Source: Takakia lepidozioides (Eukaryota > Streptophyta > Takakiopsida > Takakiales > Takakiaceae). Taken from it: 64,000 nt of DNA. Below are positions 45,271 to 58,450 of this stretch, one piece after another. The position numbers and the translations under genes were made by a program. Below the pieces are notes generated by a model. That model was not told the DNA's origin, searched no databases, and worked only from the letters and a program-made list of their open reading frames with translations. Location: the NCBI GenBank assembly GCA_030704615.1, contig CM060732.1:6572001-6636000 (forward strand), given 5' to 3'. The number at the start of each line of letters is the position of its first letter. Position 1 is the first letter of the stretch.

Positions 45271-47115
45271 ACACGTCATGACCAAATAAAAAGCTCCAAC
45301 ACGCAGGCAGATAGCGCAGGTTTTGAATCCATTGTTTGAGAGACGTCGTTGTTTTCCATTGCATGGGAACAAGAGCGAGAAAATGTCTTTGAAGTTCTGA
45401 AAGACGCAATTCAAGTACTCTGGGAACTTGAGAGACTGCATTGGGAAAAGGGGTGTGCTTCCTTGTGTATGGTGCGCAAGACACAATGCGAGAGTGAGAA
45501 ATATCCAACATTAGGAGGGGAAGGGAGGAGAGAGATTGTCTGTAAATGTATCACAATCCCATCGCTGAACTGCCCTATAATTGAGACGCAAACAATGTTG
45601 AGCTATACACGACGAGGCAGCAGCACACCACAGATGGCAAGCGTGGGAGAAGCTGACGACGTGATCACTGGAGCTCTGACACGACCTCACCGATATCTGG
45701 CGTGATCAGGCCGTCAATGGAAGTGGTTAAGAGTTCAAAACTTTGCGGGTCCTTCCCTCAGGCAGAGATTATGCAATGGGTTCTCCCCATTGTCGTAGAA
45801 CCATCTTTTTAGCCAATTGAATGAAATACATTGTCATTTTTCTTAAATGTATTATGAATGAACTGACAGGTCGGGTTGTCAGGTTAATGTTAAGTGAAGA
45901 TTGCAGAGAGAATGGCAATGGGTTCTTGCGACTGTCACGGGACCAGTTTTTCAGGGGAACAATTGCGGTTGGATGAAATACATTGAAATCATCTAGATGA
46001 GGACCGGTATGTTCGACTTATCAACCAATTTTGATTCATTTCAATGCAGAATAATTTGTCCATAATTTTTCCCCAAAGTTTGAGAATGATCAAAATTCAT
46101 GCCACAACCAAATGACTAAGGTGTAGGTGGGAGGAGCACCATTGCTGCCCATTTCACGAGCAACCCACAACGATCGACTGACAGTGCGCAGCCAAGAAAT
46201 GAAGTGCACTCACTGCCCTCTCACTCCTATCTACTTGCTACCTCAATGGCGCAGCGCCTTGAATGCCAAGGTGAGAAGCACAAAAACAAAGCAGGAACAA
46301 AGCAGGAGAAGTGAAGATTCGGGTGTCACGACAACGGGAACCTGCCAACAGCACCAACGGCCACCTGCACTAGCTCCTCACCACGCACCACAAAAGCACG
46401 CGAGATGCGCTCGCAGGCTACACGCCATGCGATACCTGGGAGCAAAATCGAGCTGCCAAAACGAACTCGTCTCTCTCGCTTCACAAAAGGCGATGGCGGT
46501 CTCCGGGCGCGACTGCACCTTACCCACCTGCTCGAGCCCTAAGCCTGCAACCCTAACGCCGATCGCCAAGTGCTCAGGCACACCATGCAATCTTTTTTTC
46601 AAATTCCATTCAGAGAATAAAATTTTATTCCCTAATTTGTAAATCGAAAAGCCCAAAACGGGCTTGGTGGCCGCTTAGGGGTCATTCAGTAACGCCAAAC
46701 TTGTTGTCTATCTATTCCAGAATGTGGATTTCCCTTGATATCAAGTGTTTGACAGTGCTACATACAAACTCACACCAAATATTGAATGGTGGATGCTTGC
46801 AAGGTGCAGGGTCTACTGGAGCTAAACCCTTAGTAGAAAGTCTCAAATACCAACAAGCAATTGTGTGTGTTGAGGATGTAAATACAATCACAGTTTTCAA
46901 ATTCCTGTACTTGTTATTTAAATAAATCGCACCGACACATTCTCCTTCACAAACCACACCTCTGAAGTGCAGATGACCCTCAACATAATGAAAAAGAGGC
47001 TGAAATTGCTTGTCAAGGTGGTGCTCTTGTCATCTGCACAGTGCATAGCCATGTCAATGGCTCATTGTGAGGTCCCATCCTTCTTACAGAGACTAATAAG
47101 GGGAGTTACTCAAAA
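45271..47115. other. Intergenic, no gene recognised
   Basis: Weak satellite-like words occur near 46040-46100. A 171-codon chance frame at 46127-46642 has no recognisable domain and is opposed by another frame. The part 46700-47115 lies just downstream of the transporter gene and should include its 3' UTR. Confidence 0.4.
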
Positions 47116-50100
47116 TCATGGGGAGGGGACTGCTTGCTGTAAGCTGGCAACGATCCCTGAGACAGATGCATATGTGCCAAAAATCAAACAAACAATTCCG
47201 ATGGACATGATCGCGGCACAAGAAATGCCCTGCAGCACAGATCCAAACTGCAGCTTAGAGCAGGTTGATGGTATGTTACGGTATAGAACTAGAAACATAA
47301 GCATTCGGAATACTGATTAAATGGTTTAGCAGATGAATGCCAAATGTCCAATGTGTGGCATACCTCGCCAAGCATAACTAGATAGTTCAGAATGCAAGTC
47401 TTCTTCTCTATGCACTCATTCATGTCTACATCCCTTGAGCCTATCTATCTATCCAGAGCCATCAAACTCACAGGGCAATTAGTATTGCATGGGTCTACAA
47501 CTTGTGTGCACTTGACAGTAATCCTTCTCACCCAATCAATTTTTTTTTTTTTCTTCCACTTTAAGGACTTGGTAGGAGAATGTTACCTGAAATATAGTTG
47601 TCTTTTTCCCAAGGATACTGAGATAGCATGCACATGGTAGTATCACAGACTGTCAAAAACCCAAAAGAAGCTCACTAAGTCGAGAGGTTACCGACACATT
47701 ACAGGTTGCTACACTTCCTATCATGCCAGGTAAGTTCTACCTTCAAGATTAGATACCGGGAACTCATAACCTCAGGGCCAAATGTGATGAATCTCAACAT
47801 AGGTCTGCCAAATCAGTTGTTCAACTTGGAAGACTTTAATATTTTTGGTTTCCCAGAAGGTCACAATCACATCCATTACCAGGATTCAATGCAACTGGCA
47901 ACTGGTAGGCCCACATTGATCCTTGAGCAGTGGCCGTAAATGTCTTTCATTTCCAAGATGACAATATCAAGAAATCGCAAATCTAGTATGAAATCCAAAG
48001 CATGGGAAGGAAATACTCACCACAGTCATGCTAAGAAAGGAACCAATAAATGCCATCACGAAACCTGTGTTACCAAACAATCAGCAACAAATTAGACTTC
48101 TCAGGAATCCAGTGAATTGATGAAGGATTGGCTTAACACTGCAGGTTTATCAGTATATGAATGCAAACTGTCTTCTGTTGGTACGAGAGATGTCACTACT
48201 ACAGTCTTGTGACTAAGACCATGCTCCCAATAGGACAAAGCGCAAAAGAAAGAAAGAGAGTGAGATTATTACCAAAGAAAGGCACCAATACCGCAACACC
48301 AACTGTTGAGGCAACCAGGCCCGTGCGAATAAGAAGGGAGTATGAATAATATTCAATAGAGTCGGATCTATGTGGTAGCAGTTCTTCCAAGCTGAGCGCC
48401 ACTGGCGTCATTGTCAATGCGTATGTGCTACTTTCCCAAGGTTAAGGATGAGTTTTGGTTTGCCTTAAAGCATTATAATAGCACGCCAGAATCTATGAGC
48501 TTCTGTTCAATCTACTTTCTGTACCAAGACTCCCACAATTCCAGTGACTAGTTAGTCCACTGATCTTCATTTCACTAACAGTAAGAGAGGGGAAGTTATC
48601 ACTTGCAAACAAAAGTACAGTGTGCTTTCAGCACGAGATTAAAGATCGATGGAGCTCTTCCTTCCCTGTAGGTTAAGTTGCTAAATGCAAGTACGCCATT
48701 TTCCCCCTAACTAAATCAGCTTTCTGTTGAAACCAATGTTGACTGCAAGAAATGTCCATTAGACAACAACAATGGTGACCACTGCTGATATTTACTACTG
48801 TTAAGAATCTAATATCAAAGTCTGAGAACATAACCCTGGCATTGTACAATGAGCTAATTTGTCTGTGTTTGATTGAAGATTCTTCCGGCACTGATGGCAC
48901 TGATGGGAAAATAGGAGTGAGTAATGAATTGTTGCCATATTTTCTACCGTGTTGCCTATTGATGGTTGACAATCAGAGACAGACTTGACATGGAAAGAAA
49001 AGCAACCGTTGAAAGGATATTTTGTGAAAGGATTCACCACCTGCAAAAGCATCACATCCAACGAGAATCCTCATCAGTTTTGACCCTGAACAACTGGACT
49101 TCACTGTTTACATTCCATTAAAAAGCCAGTGCGGCATTGTACAGTACCAAAAATGTTCCTGATCTTACAAAGGTTGATAGAAACAGCAGCAAACTTACTG
49201 TTGTCCACACAGCAATTTCAGAAGCCAGAAACTGCTTAGGTAAGTTGAGTGTGATCTGAGACGCTGTCTCCTGCCCGAACATGGTGAAGCCCATGATTGC
49301 CACACCACCAAAGACCAGCGTGCACAACACAAAACTGCACCCCCAACCTCACTAATTGGCACCTGTGCTGCTAGTGATGAAAACATGTATTACTGTTAGT
49401 TGAGAAAGCTACCAAGTGTATCCATATTGGATTGATCACTGACTTCGTTTGAACATTGGCTGTAAGCTACCCTTGAAAGCATACACAAATCTTGGAGTGC
49501 GCTATGGGGTTTCCACAGAAACCAAATTGTGTGGCAGAGCTTACCACAGCCAATGCTTATTTGTTTACCGGTAATCAGGGTGTTCATTTGAGAGTTGTTA
49601 ACAATGACATCATACGGGTAAGCATGGTGCTAATTCCACCACTCTACCTTTCAAAGGAGATTTATATTTTATAAGTCTGTTGAGGTGCCTTTCCACCCAA
49701 AAAGAGACTCAAAGAAAGAAAGAAAGAAAGAAAGATGGAGGCCTGAGGGCAAGAGAGAGTAATATCCCTTTCCCTATCCTAAGAAAATACTGAGGAGTAA
49801 TTCACATTCAATCAGATCCCTGGGGTATGTACATTTACCCACCTTACTCTTAGTACACTGTTGAAATTGGCTCGGTTTTTCATCGAAGAGTATATATTGG
49901 GGAAAACTGCATGACCTGAGTAGCAAAATCCATAGAGACCAACAGCAACAGGAAGGCCAGATAGTTCCAGCAATGGGCCACTGTGATGGAAGCCAACACC
50001 ATCCACCGCTCCCACCCAAATCACAGAAAGAACCACCACAAGGGATGCAATTACACCCCCCGCTGCAATAACAGTCATGTCAACCACAATAATTACACTG

Positions 50101-53100
50101 GTGACCTATTGGAGTTGACATCAATTAAAACAGGAACCCTAGCCTTGACACACAGAATATTAGACAAGTTTTGAGGTTTGTAACTGCCTATTAGTAATCA
50201 CAAAGAGAATACAGGGTAAAGCATACCTGTCCTTTGTAGAAACTGGGTTTCAGTTTCAGCTTATTTTGGAGAAAAACTGAGTTTCTAGTCACGAAGTTAA
50301 AATGTTTTCAACTCAAGAAAGCACTAAACATAGGGCAATGTGATGCCATATTCAACCTCAGAATCGGACCCAAGGAGGGCCACAGCTTTCTTCATTGTCT
50401 CAAATCTTGACACTAAGCTAACAGAGGTCTAGTGACAGATAAGAGAACTCTATAACGTCCACAGGGAGACCAAGAGTTCCAGGACAAGGGTATGTAACAA
50501 ACGAAGTCAAAAGAAAAGAAAAGAGCAGGTCTGAGGAAAAAACAAACAAACAAACAAGTTCTTTCCATGGCAGACCCAATGGGCCCAAGGGACACTAACT
50601 AGTGTGAAGGGGGAGAGAGAGAAGGCAAGTAGCAAGAGTAAGAGCAGACACCTGATACATAGGACAGGAGGCTGAGATCACGCAGCCACACTGTCGGCAG
50701 CACAAAGAGCGCTGTGAGAACTGCAAAAACGGTGCTGGAGCTGATATTGATGCCTGCCACATCAATGTGGACACCTGGAAAGAGTGCTGACAGGTTGTCC
50801 CCTTCCAGGATTAAGAACTCCACACAGCAGGCCTGCATTTCATACCAAGTCCAATTACACATATCAATCACTGAGAATCCGAGGCTGGTTGCAACCACTG
50901 TAGAAAAGTGATACTGTTCGTTTATGGTCTTGAGACACAGCTTCCAGACCATCCATCTTGATGCACTTAAGCAAGACCACATTTCCATTTGAAGCATATG
51001 ACTCCTTGCGTTCTGATGCATTAGGTTACCGCACCCTTCTCAATCAGATATATGCTAGCTGTGCTAAACAAATGAAGTCCATGGCACTTACATAAAGCTC
51101 GGTGTAAAGGATAATCTGCACATCACACACCACAAGAATTGCCAATAAATAGTGCATCAGGGACAGCAGGAAAATCCCCTATTGATCTATACGTCCAACC
51201 AAGAGACTTTGAACACTCCCATGTATCAATAAAGCATTCATAAACATTCAAAACAACCTAGCTGTCAGAGGCCAATTTTGAGGTTCCTCGACCAACTATG
51301 GTTAACCTGTCGTCTGGATTAGCATCAACCAGGATTATTCCATCTGAGATCTTCTGAAGAAGTTGCAGGAGAATTTAGATGGCCATTCTAAGAACCTAGC
51401 TATCCACAACGACCATAATTTATTCTGGTCACAGATCCCTTGGTAAGAGGATAATTTACTCTTTCTTTCCCCATTTTAGAGCCCTGGCAGGGCCTACTTG
51501 TTCACTTCCACTGACATGCTTGTGCTTCTTCCCTGATGTCATTTGCTAGTGAGTGTCTTTGAGAGTACTTACAGATATGACAAGACGCCCAATATTACCA
51601 AAGGCAGCCTGACCGATATCAGGGTAAGTCTCCAGGCCTGGCGCACTATCTAAGCAACGCCTCAGGAGGATGCCAGTGTAGCAGCATATGAGTGATAGCA
51701 TGAACAGAAATACCAGCCCGATCCAGCCCCCTTCCTTCAAGGCATAGGGTGTCGATAGCACCCCCACCCCTGCCAGCACGTTCATCCCTGCCATGCATCC
51801 AATCCTCAAAAAGGCTGCATCAGACTCATCATTCTACTTCTTCCTTATGCCGTGAATGACTTCTAAAGTAAATTAGATAAACGATGTGTGGTACTCTCTC
51901 CATTCGTTTCCGACAACATTTTTTTATCAAGCAGATAGTGCCCTGGCGTAACCCGATGCAGTTTCAAAGCTTAATAATTTGGTTGATTGTGTCAATCTCT
52001 GGTCTGTGCAGTTGGGCTGAAGTGAAGATGCTGTAGTCCCAGGCTAAACAATCCACCAGGCGCGAGTCTTTCTTTCCTGATGTTAAGAGAATCTGATGGC
52101 ATTCACAACTGGCTGAACTTTTTCTGAGAGAGCAGGCTGCTCTGCAAGATACCAGTTGCTTTTGCTTTCCTTGGTGAATGCATTTTCCATATCACCTAGT
52201 CACAAATTCCTCTCCTCACTGAATTACCACACTGCACTACATTTCATGCAACCAGCACCTGTGCACCTTCTAAACAGCTTAGTCCTTCCTTTCCCTTAAG
52301 GCAAGCGGTCACTGCAGGGTTGCAGGCAATTCATGGACCTATTTGCAGATCATTTCCTGATCATTTTCTGGTTGAATGTTTTACCATGAATTCCTCTTCA
52401 CAACATCCCTGTCTACATTCTCTTGGGTGTGAACAACACTAAATATGAAGAGTTAGGGTTTCCATACCATTAAGAAGCGCTTGTAAGAAACTGCTCCCCT
52501 GCTGAGAAACAGGTATATTGTCAGAGTCAGCCTCTACTTTGGGGCATTCGTCAACCTTTTCTGATTGTGGAACGGGCTTTTTTACAGGCGGTTGCTGGTA
52601 CACTTCACATTCTCCCCTCTCCAGCTTCCCTGGAAGAAATGGAATACGGAGTGGCTCTGATGCTGAGATATAGCCTGTCTCTGGTGAATGAACCACAAGC
52701 TTTGGGAATGATGTGCGCAAGTAGGAATGACCAAGCTGGTTAAGGCTTGGGCTGAATAGACTGAGGTTGGGAGATGCCATGGTGTACAAGTCCATTGACT
52801 GCCTGCAAAATTCCAACCCCCGAGGAACTACAAGTCATGAACTGTGACGATTGCAATTTCAGCTATCGTACAAGCACCTTGGTGGGCTGCTTGGGCCAGT
52901 AACCTTAGAACCATAACCACACAGGCACCCAGCTGATGACAGGTAAATGAAGTGCAGATGTTAGCAGAATAATTTTCATATTTCATTATTTAGGGGTGTC
53001 CTTCCCCAGCCTCGCTAACGTTGCAATGGTAGGTGAAGATGAACGTGTGCCTTTAAGCTGACAACTCCTTTACCCTTTTTAGTAGTCTTGATTTTGAGTT

Positions 53101-54142
53101 CTGACCAGCTGACTGTCATGCAATGGCCATGTCCCTCTTAATTCTTTTAATAGACACTGTCAGAATTTTCCCAGGGGAAATTTGGCCAGATAGTTCGTAA
53201 TGGGAACTATCGGGATATCTGGCCTTAAGGTCCCGATAGTTCCTTAAGGCCAGATAGTTCCTTGTAGCAATTCAACTACGCAAATGTGGCTATGAGTACC
53301 CGTAGGAGGACCAGGTCGAGCAGAGAAAACAATAGTCTCAAGAGCAAGGAAGGGAGGAACTGACACATGCATGTGCAGAGAAGGGGTTGAAGGGGGTGGC
53401 CCGGGTAAGAACGTAAGATCCAAAGTATGGAAATCCTTCAAGATACAAGCCTCACAAAAGAAACTAAAGAGGGTGCAGACCTGTTAAGGCGAAGAATTTG
53501 AAAGATACAAGCATGTTTTGCAAGTCTATTCTTGGTTTCATTGGATAGACAGTCAGCTGTATCTGTTAGATCGGGAATCGGGGTATCCCATCATATTCAG
53601 ACGCAAATTCTGTACGTAGATAAACAAAACCCAGGGGCAGATTACCTGTCTGCGCACTTCTTGTCATACTTAGACAAACCAAGTTTCACATGGCACCCGT
53701 AGCCCTTACATTTAACAAGATCACCGAAAACGAAGACCACTGTGCGTGTGGGGCTTCAGTTTCAAGTAGCACGCATCCACAGACTGAGCTACATATGCTA
53801 TCAGACCCGCCATGAGAGATAGGAAGGCTCATCCTGCGAGATTTTACATTGGCTGTAAACACACAAGGAATTGCATAACTTCATCACCACCGTTCCATTT
53901 CGTTCAAGTGGAAGAAAGGGAGCCATAACTGCACAAGAGTTCACTCACAAACACACCGCTCATCCGCTCATCCGCTCAAAATTCCAAACTTTTGGGTGAT
54001 TCAAGGCGAAAGATTAGCACCGGTAGCTTTGAGGCCATGCGGAAGGCAGAGACGCCCGCGGCGACGGCGGGTTCGATTCCTGCTCCTCATCGTCGTCTCC
54101 CCCGTACTCGTCGTCACTGGCCACATAATACTGCTGCGGCAT
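47116..54142 (-). CDS. AVT1-like vacuolar amino acid transporter, 12 exons, 547 aa
   Basis: Exons on the minus strand: 54021-54142, 52468-52802, 51573-51787, 51092-51115, 50652-50832, 49843-50062, 49199-49334, 49021-49040, 48273-48424, 48021-48064, 47587-47649, 47116-47247. They join in frame to 1644 bases including the stop. ATG at 54142 was chosen because a stop lies in frame upstream and the N-terminus (MPQQYYVASDDEYGGDDDEE) is the acidic tail usual in AVT1 proteins. Residues 36-45 (WPQSYRQSMD) match the AVT1 signature. The Aa_trans core runs from about 145 (FLQALLNGMNVLAGVGVLST) through LEGDNLSALFPG, VGLYGFCYSGHAVFPNIY and LNLPKQFLASEIAVWTTV to the end, with about 11 hydrophobic segments. 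Plant AVT1 proteins exchange neutral amino acids for protons at the vacuole. Introns are GT-AG except intron 8 (AT-AC). The gene has no visible defect. Confidence 0.9.
48425..49020 (-). other. U12-type AT-AC intron (intron 8) of the transporter gene
   Basis: The donor is ATATCCTTTC at 49020 downward, a full match to the minor-spliceosome 5' site. TCCTTAAC at 48441-48448 is the U12 branch-site consensus, with the branch A about 17 bases from the acceptor. The intron ends in AC at 48425. Splicing here restores the conserved reading NPFTKYALTMTPVALSLEEL; no GT-AG choice does. Confidence 0.88.
51092..51115 (-). other. 24-bp micro-exon (exon 4) of the transporter gene
   Basis: Bordered by TGTGATGTGCAG and GTAAGTGCC, it codes eight residues (IILYTELY). 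This fills exactly the gap between GRLVIS and ACCVEF in the family alignment as I know it. A second micro-exon of 20 bases (49021-49040) codes VVNPFT plus two bases of a Lys codon. Confidence 0.88.
53170..53270. repeat. Hairpin-forming inverted repeats in transporter intron 1
   Basis: GGCCAGATAGTTC is followed by GGGAACTATCGGGATATCTGGCC split over two arms, and GAACTATCGGGA pairs with TCCCGATAGTTC about 20 bases on. The arms overlap, so alternative hairpins are possible. Confidence 0.7.
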
Positions 54143-54610
54143 TGGATCCCCGCCCAGCTACCTCGTTCACAAACTAAAAAACCGAGAGAGAGAGAACCAA
54201 TTTGCAAAATGCCGGGCTGCACAGTCAGGGAGAGGAAAGAAACGAGACTCTCCAAGGTTGGTAATGAGGGAACGATAGAGTAGAGATCTCACCACTCAGC
54301 ATCAAGAGATCCCCTAAGATAGAGACATTGAGAACCCAGAAAACACTGTCAATTTGAACAAAGAACGAAGAACTGTCAAATTTCCGTATGTCTCGGAGAG
54401 TGTACAGTCGGTGTGTGTCTATATTTGGGAGATCTCCAATTCCGGCTTTTTTTCCGCTTGTAGCGATGTGTGGGTCTTATAGAGAATAGAGCAAGAGAGA
54501 GCAAGAGAGGGATGTGGGGATAGAAAGGCAGTAGGCTATCTCTGAAGCAACCAAAGAGAGAGGCAAAGGCAGCGCCGGCAGATGCGGCGAGCGCTGTATC
54601 CTGTACATCC
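54143..54610. promoter_or_regulatory. Presumed 5' UTR and promoter region of the transporter gene
   Basis: The region upstream of the ATG at 54142 has a short GAGAGAGAG run (54183-54194) and no other gene. No TATA box was convincing. Assignment is by position only. Confidence 0.35.
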
Positions 54611-54754
54611 ATGGATGTCGAACCACTATCCTCGTTTCTCATTCATCAGCTCATTCACCCACATCACCGGTTCAATACCGGCGAAACGATGGCGGCGACC
54701 AGTCGCCGCGATCCAGGTGACCGGAACAACTGGTACCAGGCCGGATGGTATGAT

Positions 54755-54785
<31 letters not shown>

Positions 54786-54814
54786 AATTTATATCCGTGA
54801 AACATTTGCCGTAA
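54611..54814 (+). CDS. Small open frame of unknown function, divergent from the transporter
   Basis: A 67-residue frame from ATG (MDVEPLSSF) with an internal Met at residue 27 ([20 protein letters not shown]). The second part has coding-like composition and is hydrophilic. A competing frame on the other strand (54376-54642) exists. I recognise neither. It could be a first exon of a divergently transcribed gene or chance. Confidence 0.2.
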
Positions 54815-55069
54815 CATGGATAATAAGTAAATGGGAGTTAATATTATTCCAGCTCCCCCCTTGCAGGGCGGGGCGTGGGACATGGACATCCATGCACGTG
54901 GGCGCTACCAATGTTCAATGCACCTTGCCTGTCTCCTCTCTCATGCTATGCCGCCATCTTAGGTTCCATTCTTGTAACACGACTTACTTCCATGTTTTCA
55001 TTCTTTATTAAATTGACAGTCATTCTATTAGTGCCCAATATTTCAGTATTTGTGTTATTTAATTAAATA

Positions 55070-56090
55070 CTATGGTAGCCTGGGCCGTTGGCCCAAGTGT
55101 CCAGTGTCATCTAAGCCCAAGCGTAAGATCTCCTATGTCGAGGCCGAAGCGCAACCTCTAGCCTGTGCCTTTGGCCCATGTCCAAACAATTGAAATCTAA
55201 GACCAAGTGCAATTCCATATGTATCCGAGTGCGACCTCTAGGGTAGCCTGTGCCTTTGGCCCATGTGTGAAGAATTGAAATCTAAGACCAAGTGCAATTT
55301 CCTATGTATCCTAGTGCATCTCGTATGTCGAGGCCCAAGCGCAATCTTCTATGTATCCAAGTGCATCTCCCATGCAGAGAGGTTGGGTAGCCAGCGGGCG
55401 TAAGCACAAAGGCATATTTCAAATATTCCAAAATATTTTGGAGAATATGCATTTGCGAAACCAAAATGCGCTCACGCGGTAAGAAATACAAAACTATCTG
55501 AAAACCGTGCTCACGCGAAAAAAAAAATCATGAAATTAATCGTCCAAAGCTTAACTCGCATGAGCACAAAGACCCACATATAGATCTGCCAGAACTCAAA
55601 GATCAGCGCACGTAAACAATGTGGCAAGCACCACCCAAAAAGGGTTTCATAAGCGAAATGCAAACGATTTTTTTGTCAGTGAAACTTGGATTTTTGCCAG
55701 CGAACTTGGTTTCGTCAGCAAATTGGGGTTTGGTTTTTGTTTTGTTTTTTTTTAAGGTTTCTCCCTTTCAAGCTCCTTCTATATGTTTATCATTATATTT
55801 AGACACCATGGGGACCCTATTAACGCAGAAAGACCTTATGTCCGTCTATTATATGTATTTTCGTTGATATACATATCACCCCTATAACCGTGGATCTTGC
55901 TCACGCAATACCAACCCCCCATGTAGAGGCCCAAGTGTCCCCTGTCATCTAAGCCCAAGTGCACTCTCCCATGTATCCAAGGGCATCTCCCATGTGCGTC
56001 TCCTATGTCAAGGCCCATCTAAGCCCACTATGCAATCTCCTATATATCCAAGTATGTCTCCCATGTCAAGGCCCGATTTATTTTTTTCCA
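55070..56090. repeat. Degenerate repeats with GCCCAAGTG / TATGTATCCAAGTG words
   Basis: Phrases such as TCCTATGTATCCAAGTGCAT, CTCCCATGTCGAGGCCCAAG and TGCCTTTGGCCCATGT recur at 55070-55400 and 55900-56090, separated by about 500 bases without repeats (55400-55900), in which no gene was found. Confidence 0.6.
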
Positions 56091-57194
56091 TGGATATACT
56101 GAATAGTAATATATCCAATCATTATTGATATATCTCCTATCGAGGCTCCAATCATCAATATATGTTCAAAGCGAGACGTTTGTTTTGTTTTGTTTTGTCA
56201 CGTTGAGATGTCCCCAACTAGCTTTTACATATTGACAGTTGGGATTGGCCCAAGTGTCAATCCAAGGGTCAAGGCAGATTTAGGCCCTGGAGTGGTTATC
56301 TTCACGGCAAGCGCGGGAGGTTCATCTTTCTCGAGTTGAGCCTCACCGTGCCTAGCTATGGCACCGTAGTGTAGATTCCCCATGGCGTGGGGTGCACTTG
56401 GCTTGACTTGTATTTGAGTGATGAGGTTATATATGCATGAGTTTATGCTTCAACTTTGTGAGCTCGTGCTTCTATTCTTCTTCGTTATCACTCGAGAAAA
56501 ATGAGCTCGTATCTGTGAGTGCCAGATACGAGTTAGTTGTAGCACTTGTGGTTTTTGCTTGAGAATGAGATAAACTAGTTGTTATGTAAGGAGGGCCGTG
56601 GAGCTCTTGGTTGTTAGAAGCGGAGGCGATGTGGGTTACGAGGTGGTAGACCTTGGCATTCGAGCTTCAGAGATGACAACACCATGCTGCAGGTAATTCC
56701 AGAGCACCTTGATGGTTTCAGATTGTGTACATGCATGAGCAAGCACGATTGGGAAGAGGACAAGTCAAGAGCATGTTAGAGTGGCTTTGGTGGCAAAGCT
56801 GAGAACTGGACTTGGGAATGCGAGCTTTCATTGTGTGAAGGATTGCAAGACCAAGCGAAAGGGCTGATTTGGCTTGGGGCAAATCAGTGCACTTTGTGGA
56901 GTATGTTGAGATTGGTTTTCAATCTCGAGCTTCAGCATTGAGAGGGCTCTTGTCATGGCAAGAGCAGGGCTGAAACAGGAGCTAAGAGGTGCGGCAAGGC
57001 CATGGAATGTGCACCTAGGGTTTCAGAGCTTGGAAAAAGAGCTCTTGCACCACAAGATGAGTGTCTTGTGGCTGGAAATGTAAGCCTTAGGGTTTCAAAA
57101 GCTTGGCAAAGGTTGTGGAGTGCTTAGTCTTGTCTTAGAGAGCATCAGGGAGCCAAGGCGCCAAGATAGGGGGCTGATACCTCTTGTGTGAAGG

Positions 57195-57540
57195 GGTTGC
57201 ATGTGTGGAGCATATATTCAGCTGATTGAAGCTTCCATCTTCAAGCTTGGAGGACAAGCAAGGAAGAGGGAAGGGTTGACTTCCCTTATGTGAGGGCAAT
57301 GCATGTGTGGAGCATGCTTTCAGCCTGTTGAAGGCTTGTGCTTTCAGGTTTGGGAGTGCAAGAAATGAATGAAGGGGATGGTTTCCCTGTAGGGCATGTG
57401 TGGAGCATGCTTTCAGCCCGTTGAAGCTTGTATTTTCAGGTTTGTGGGAGAAATGAAGCAAAGGGGCTGATTCTCTTATGGTGAGAGTGGGGCATGTGTG
57501 GAGCATGCCTTCAGCCCATTGAGGCTCTTGTTTTCAAGCT
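57195..57540 (+). repeat. Four ~100-bp tandem units in the element 4 leader
   Basis: GCATGTGTGGAGCAT recurs at about 57199, 57301, 57394 and 57492, followed by TTTCAGCC(T/C)GTTGAAG and TTTTCAGGTTTG words. Similar single words occur in the element 3 leader near 17510 and 17960. Confidence 0.75.
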
Positions 57541-58014
57541 TTAGAGAGCTAGAATGGAAGGGCTAGGGCTGGTTCCCACTTGGGTGAAAGAAAAGCACTT
57601 GTAGGGCATATGTGAGGTGGGGTTTCAACCTCAAGCCTAGATAGAGCATGGCTCTTGAAGTGGCAGGTGTAGGGGGCTGGAATAGGCTCTAAGACAGATG
57701 CTATGGCCAAGGAAAATGCTTGAATGAGTGCTCACAAGGGCTGGAAACCAGCAAGGCTTGGTTGTTTGCCATTGAGTTTAGTGGTGTGTTTGGGAAGTCT
57801 AAGTGAGAAAGAAGACTTGGTTTGTGGCAACCATCTTCCTCATGGCTTAGGGCTACTATTGGTGGTGTGTGGGAGCCGAAAGAGCAAGAATACCTTGCTG
57901 GTTTCTTCATAGCCACCATAGCTCGGTGCAAAGAAGCCTAGAGTCCAAGAGACACAAACCCTAGCTTGGCGTGGCTAAACCCTTGGAGAAATGGCTAAAC
58001 TGCCATGAGTGGCC

Positions 58015-58450
58015 ATGGATGGGGCTGTGTCGGGCTGTGATGGGCTGTGAGGGGCTATGACAGGCCGTGGCGGGCTGTGACAGGCTATGCCCTGTGGCCT
58101 ATGATGGGCTGTGGCCTTTGGGGCTGTGACCCCTGTGACCTGTGACAGGCTATGAGGGGCTATGACAGGCTGTGCCCTGTGGGCTGTGACAGGCTGTGCC
58201 CTTTGGCCTATGGGGTTGTGAGGGGCTGTGAGGGGCTGTGACAGGTTGTGCCCTGTGGCCTGTGGGGCTGTGAGGGGCTGTGAGGGGCTGTGACCCCTGT
58301 GACCTATGTAGGGCTGTGATAGGCTGTGGCCTTGATGGGGCTGTGACAGGCTGTGACGGCTGTGACCAGTGATCTGTGTGGGCCTGTGCTGGTCTGTGGT
58401 GGCCCGTGTTGACCTGTGGATGGCCTGTGTTGACTCGTGGAGGCACTGGT
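58015..58450 (+). repeat. Long CTGTGA-rich minisatellite in the element 4 leader
   Basis: About 430 bases of GGGCTGTGA, CAGGCTGTG and CCTGTGGCC variants. It is the largest of three such tracts in the window (also 540-640 and 7905-8090). Confidence 0.85.

Noticed and set aside
46127-46642. 171-codon plus-strand frame as a gene
   Set aside because: No domain, no splice or homology support, and a competing frame on the other strand; composition alone does not decide.
49685-49740. GAAA microsatellite as a regulatory site
   Set aside because: It is a simple (GAAA)n run in an intron, without further signals.
54060-54090. tRNA-like B box (GGTTCGATTCC)
   Set aside because: It lies in exon 1 of the transporter and no cloverleaf or A box fits around it.
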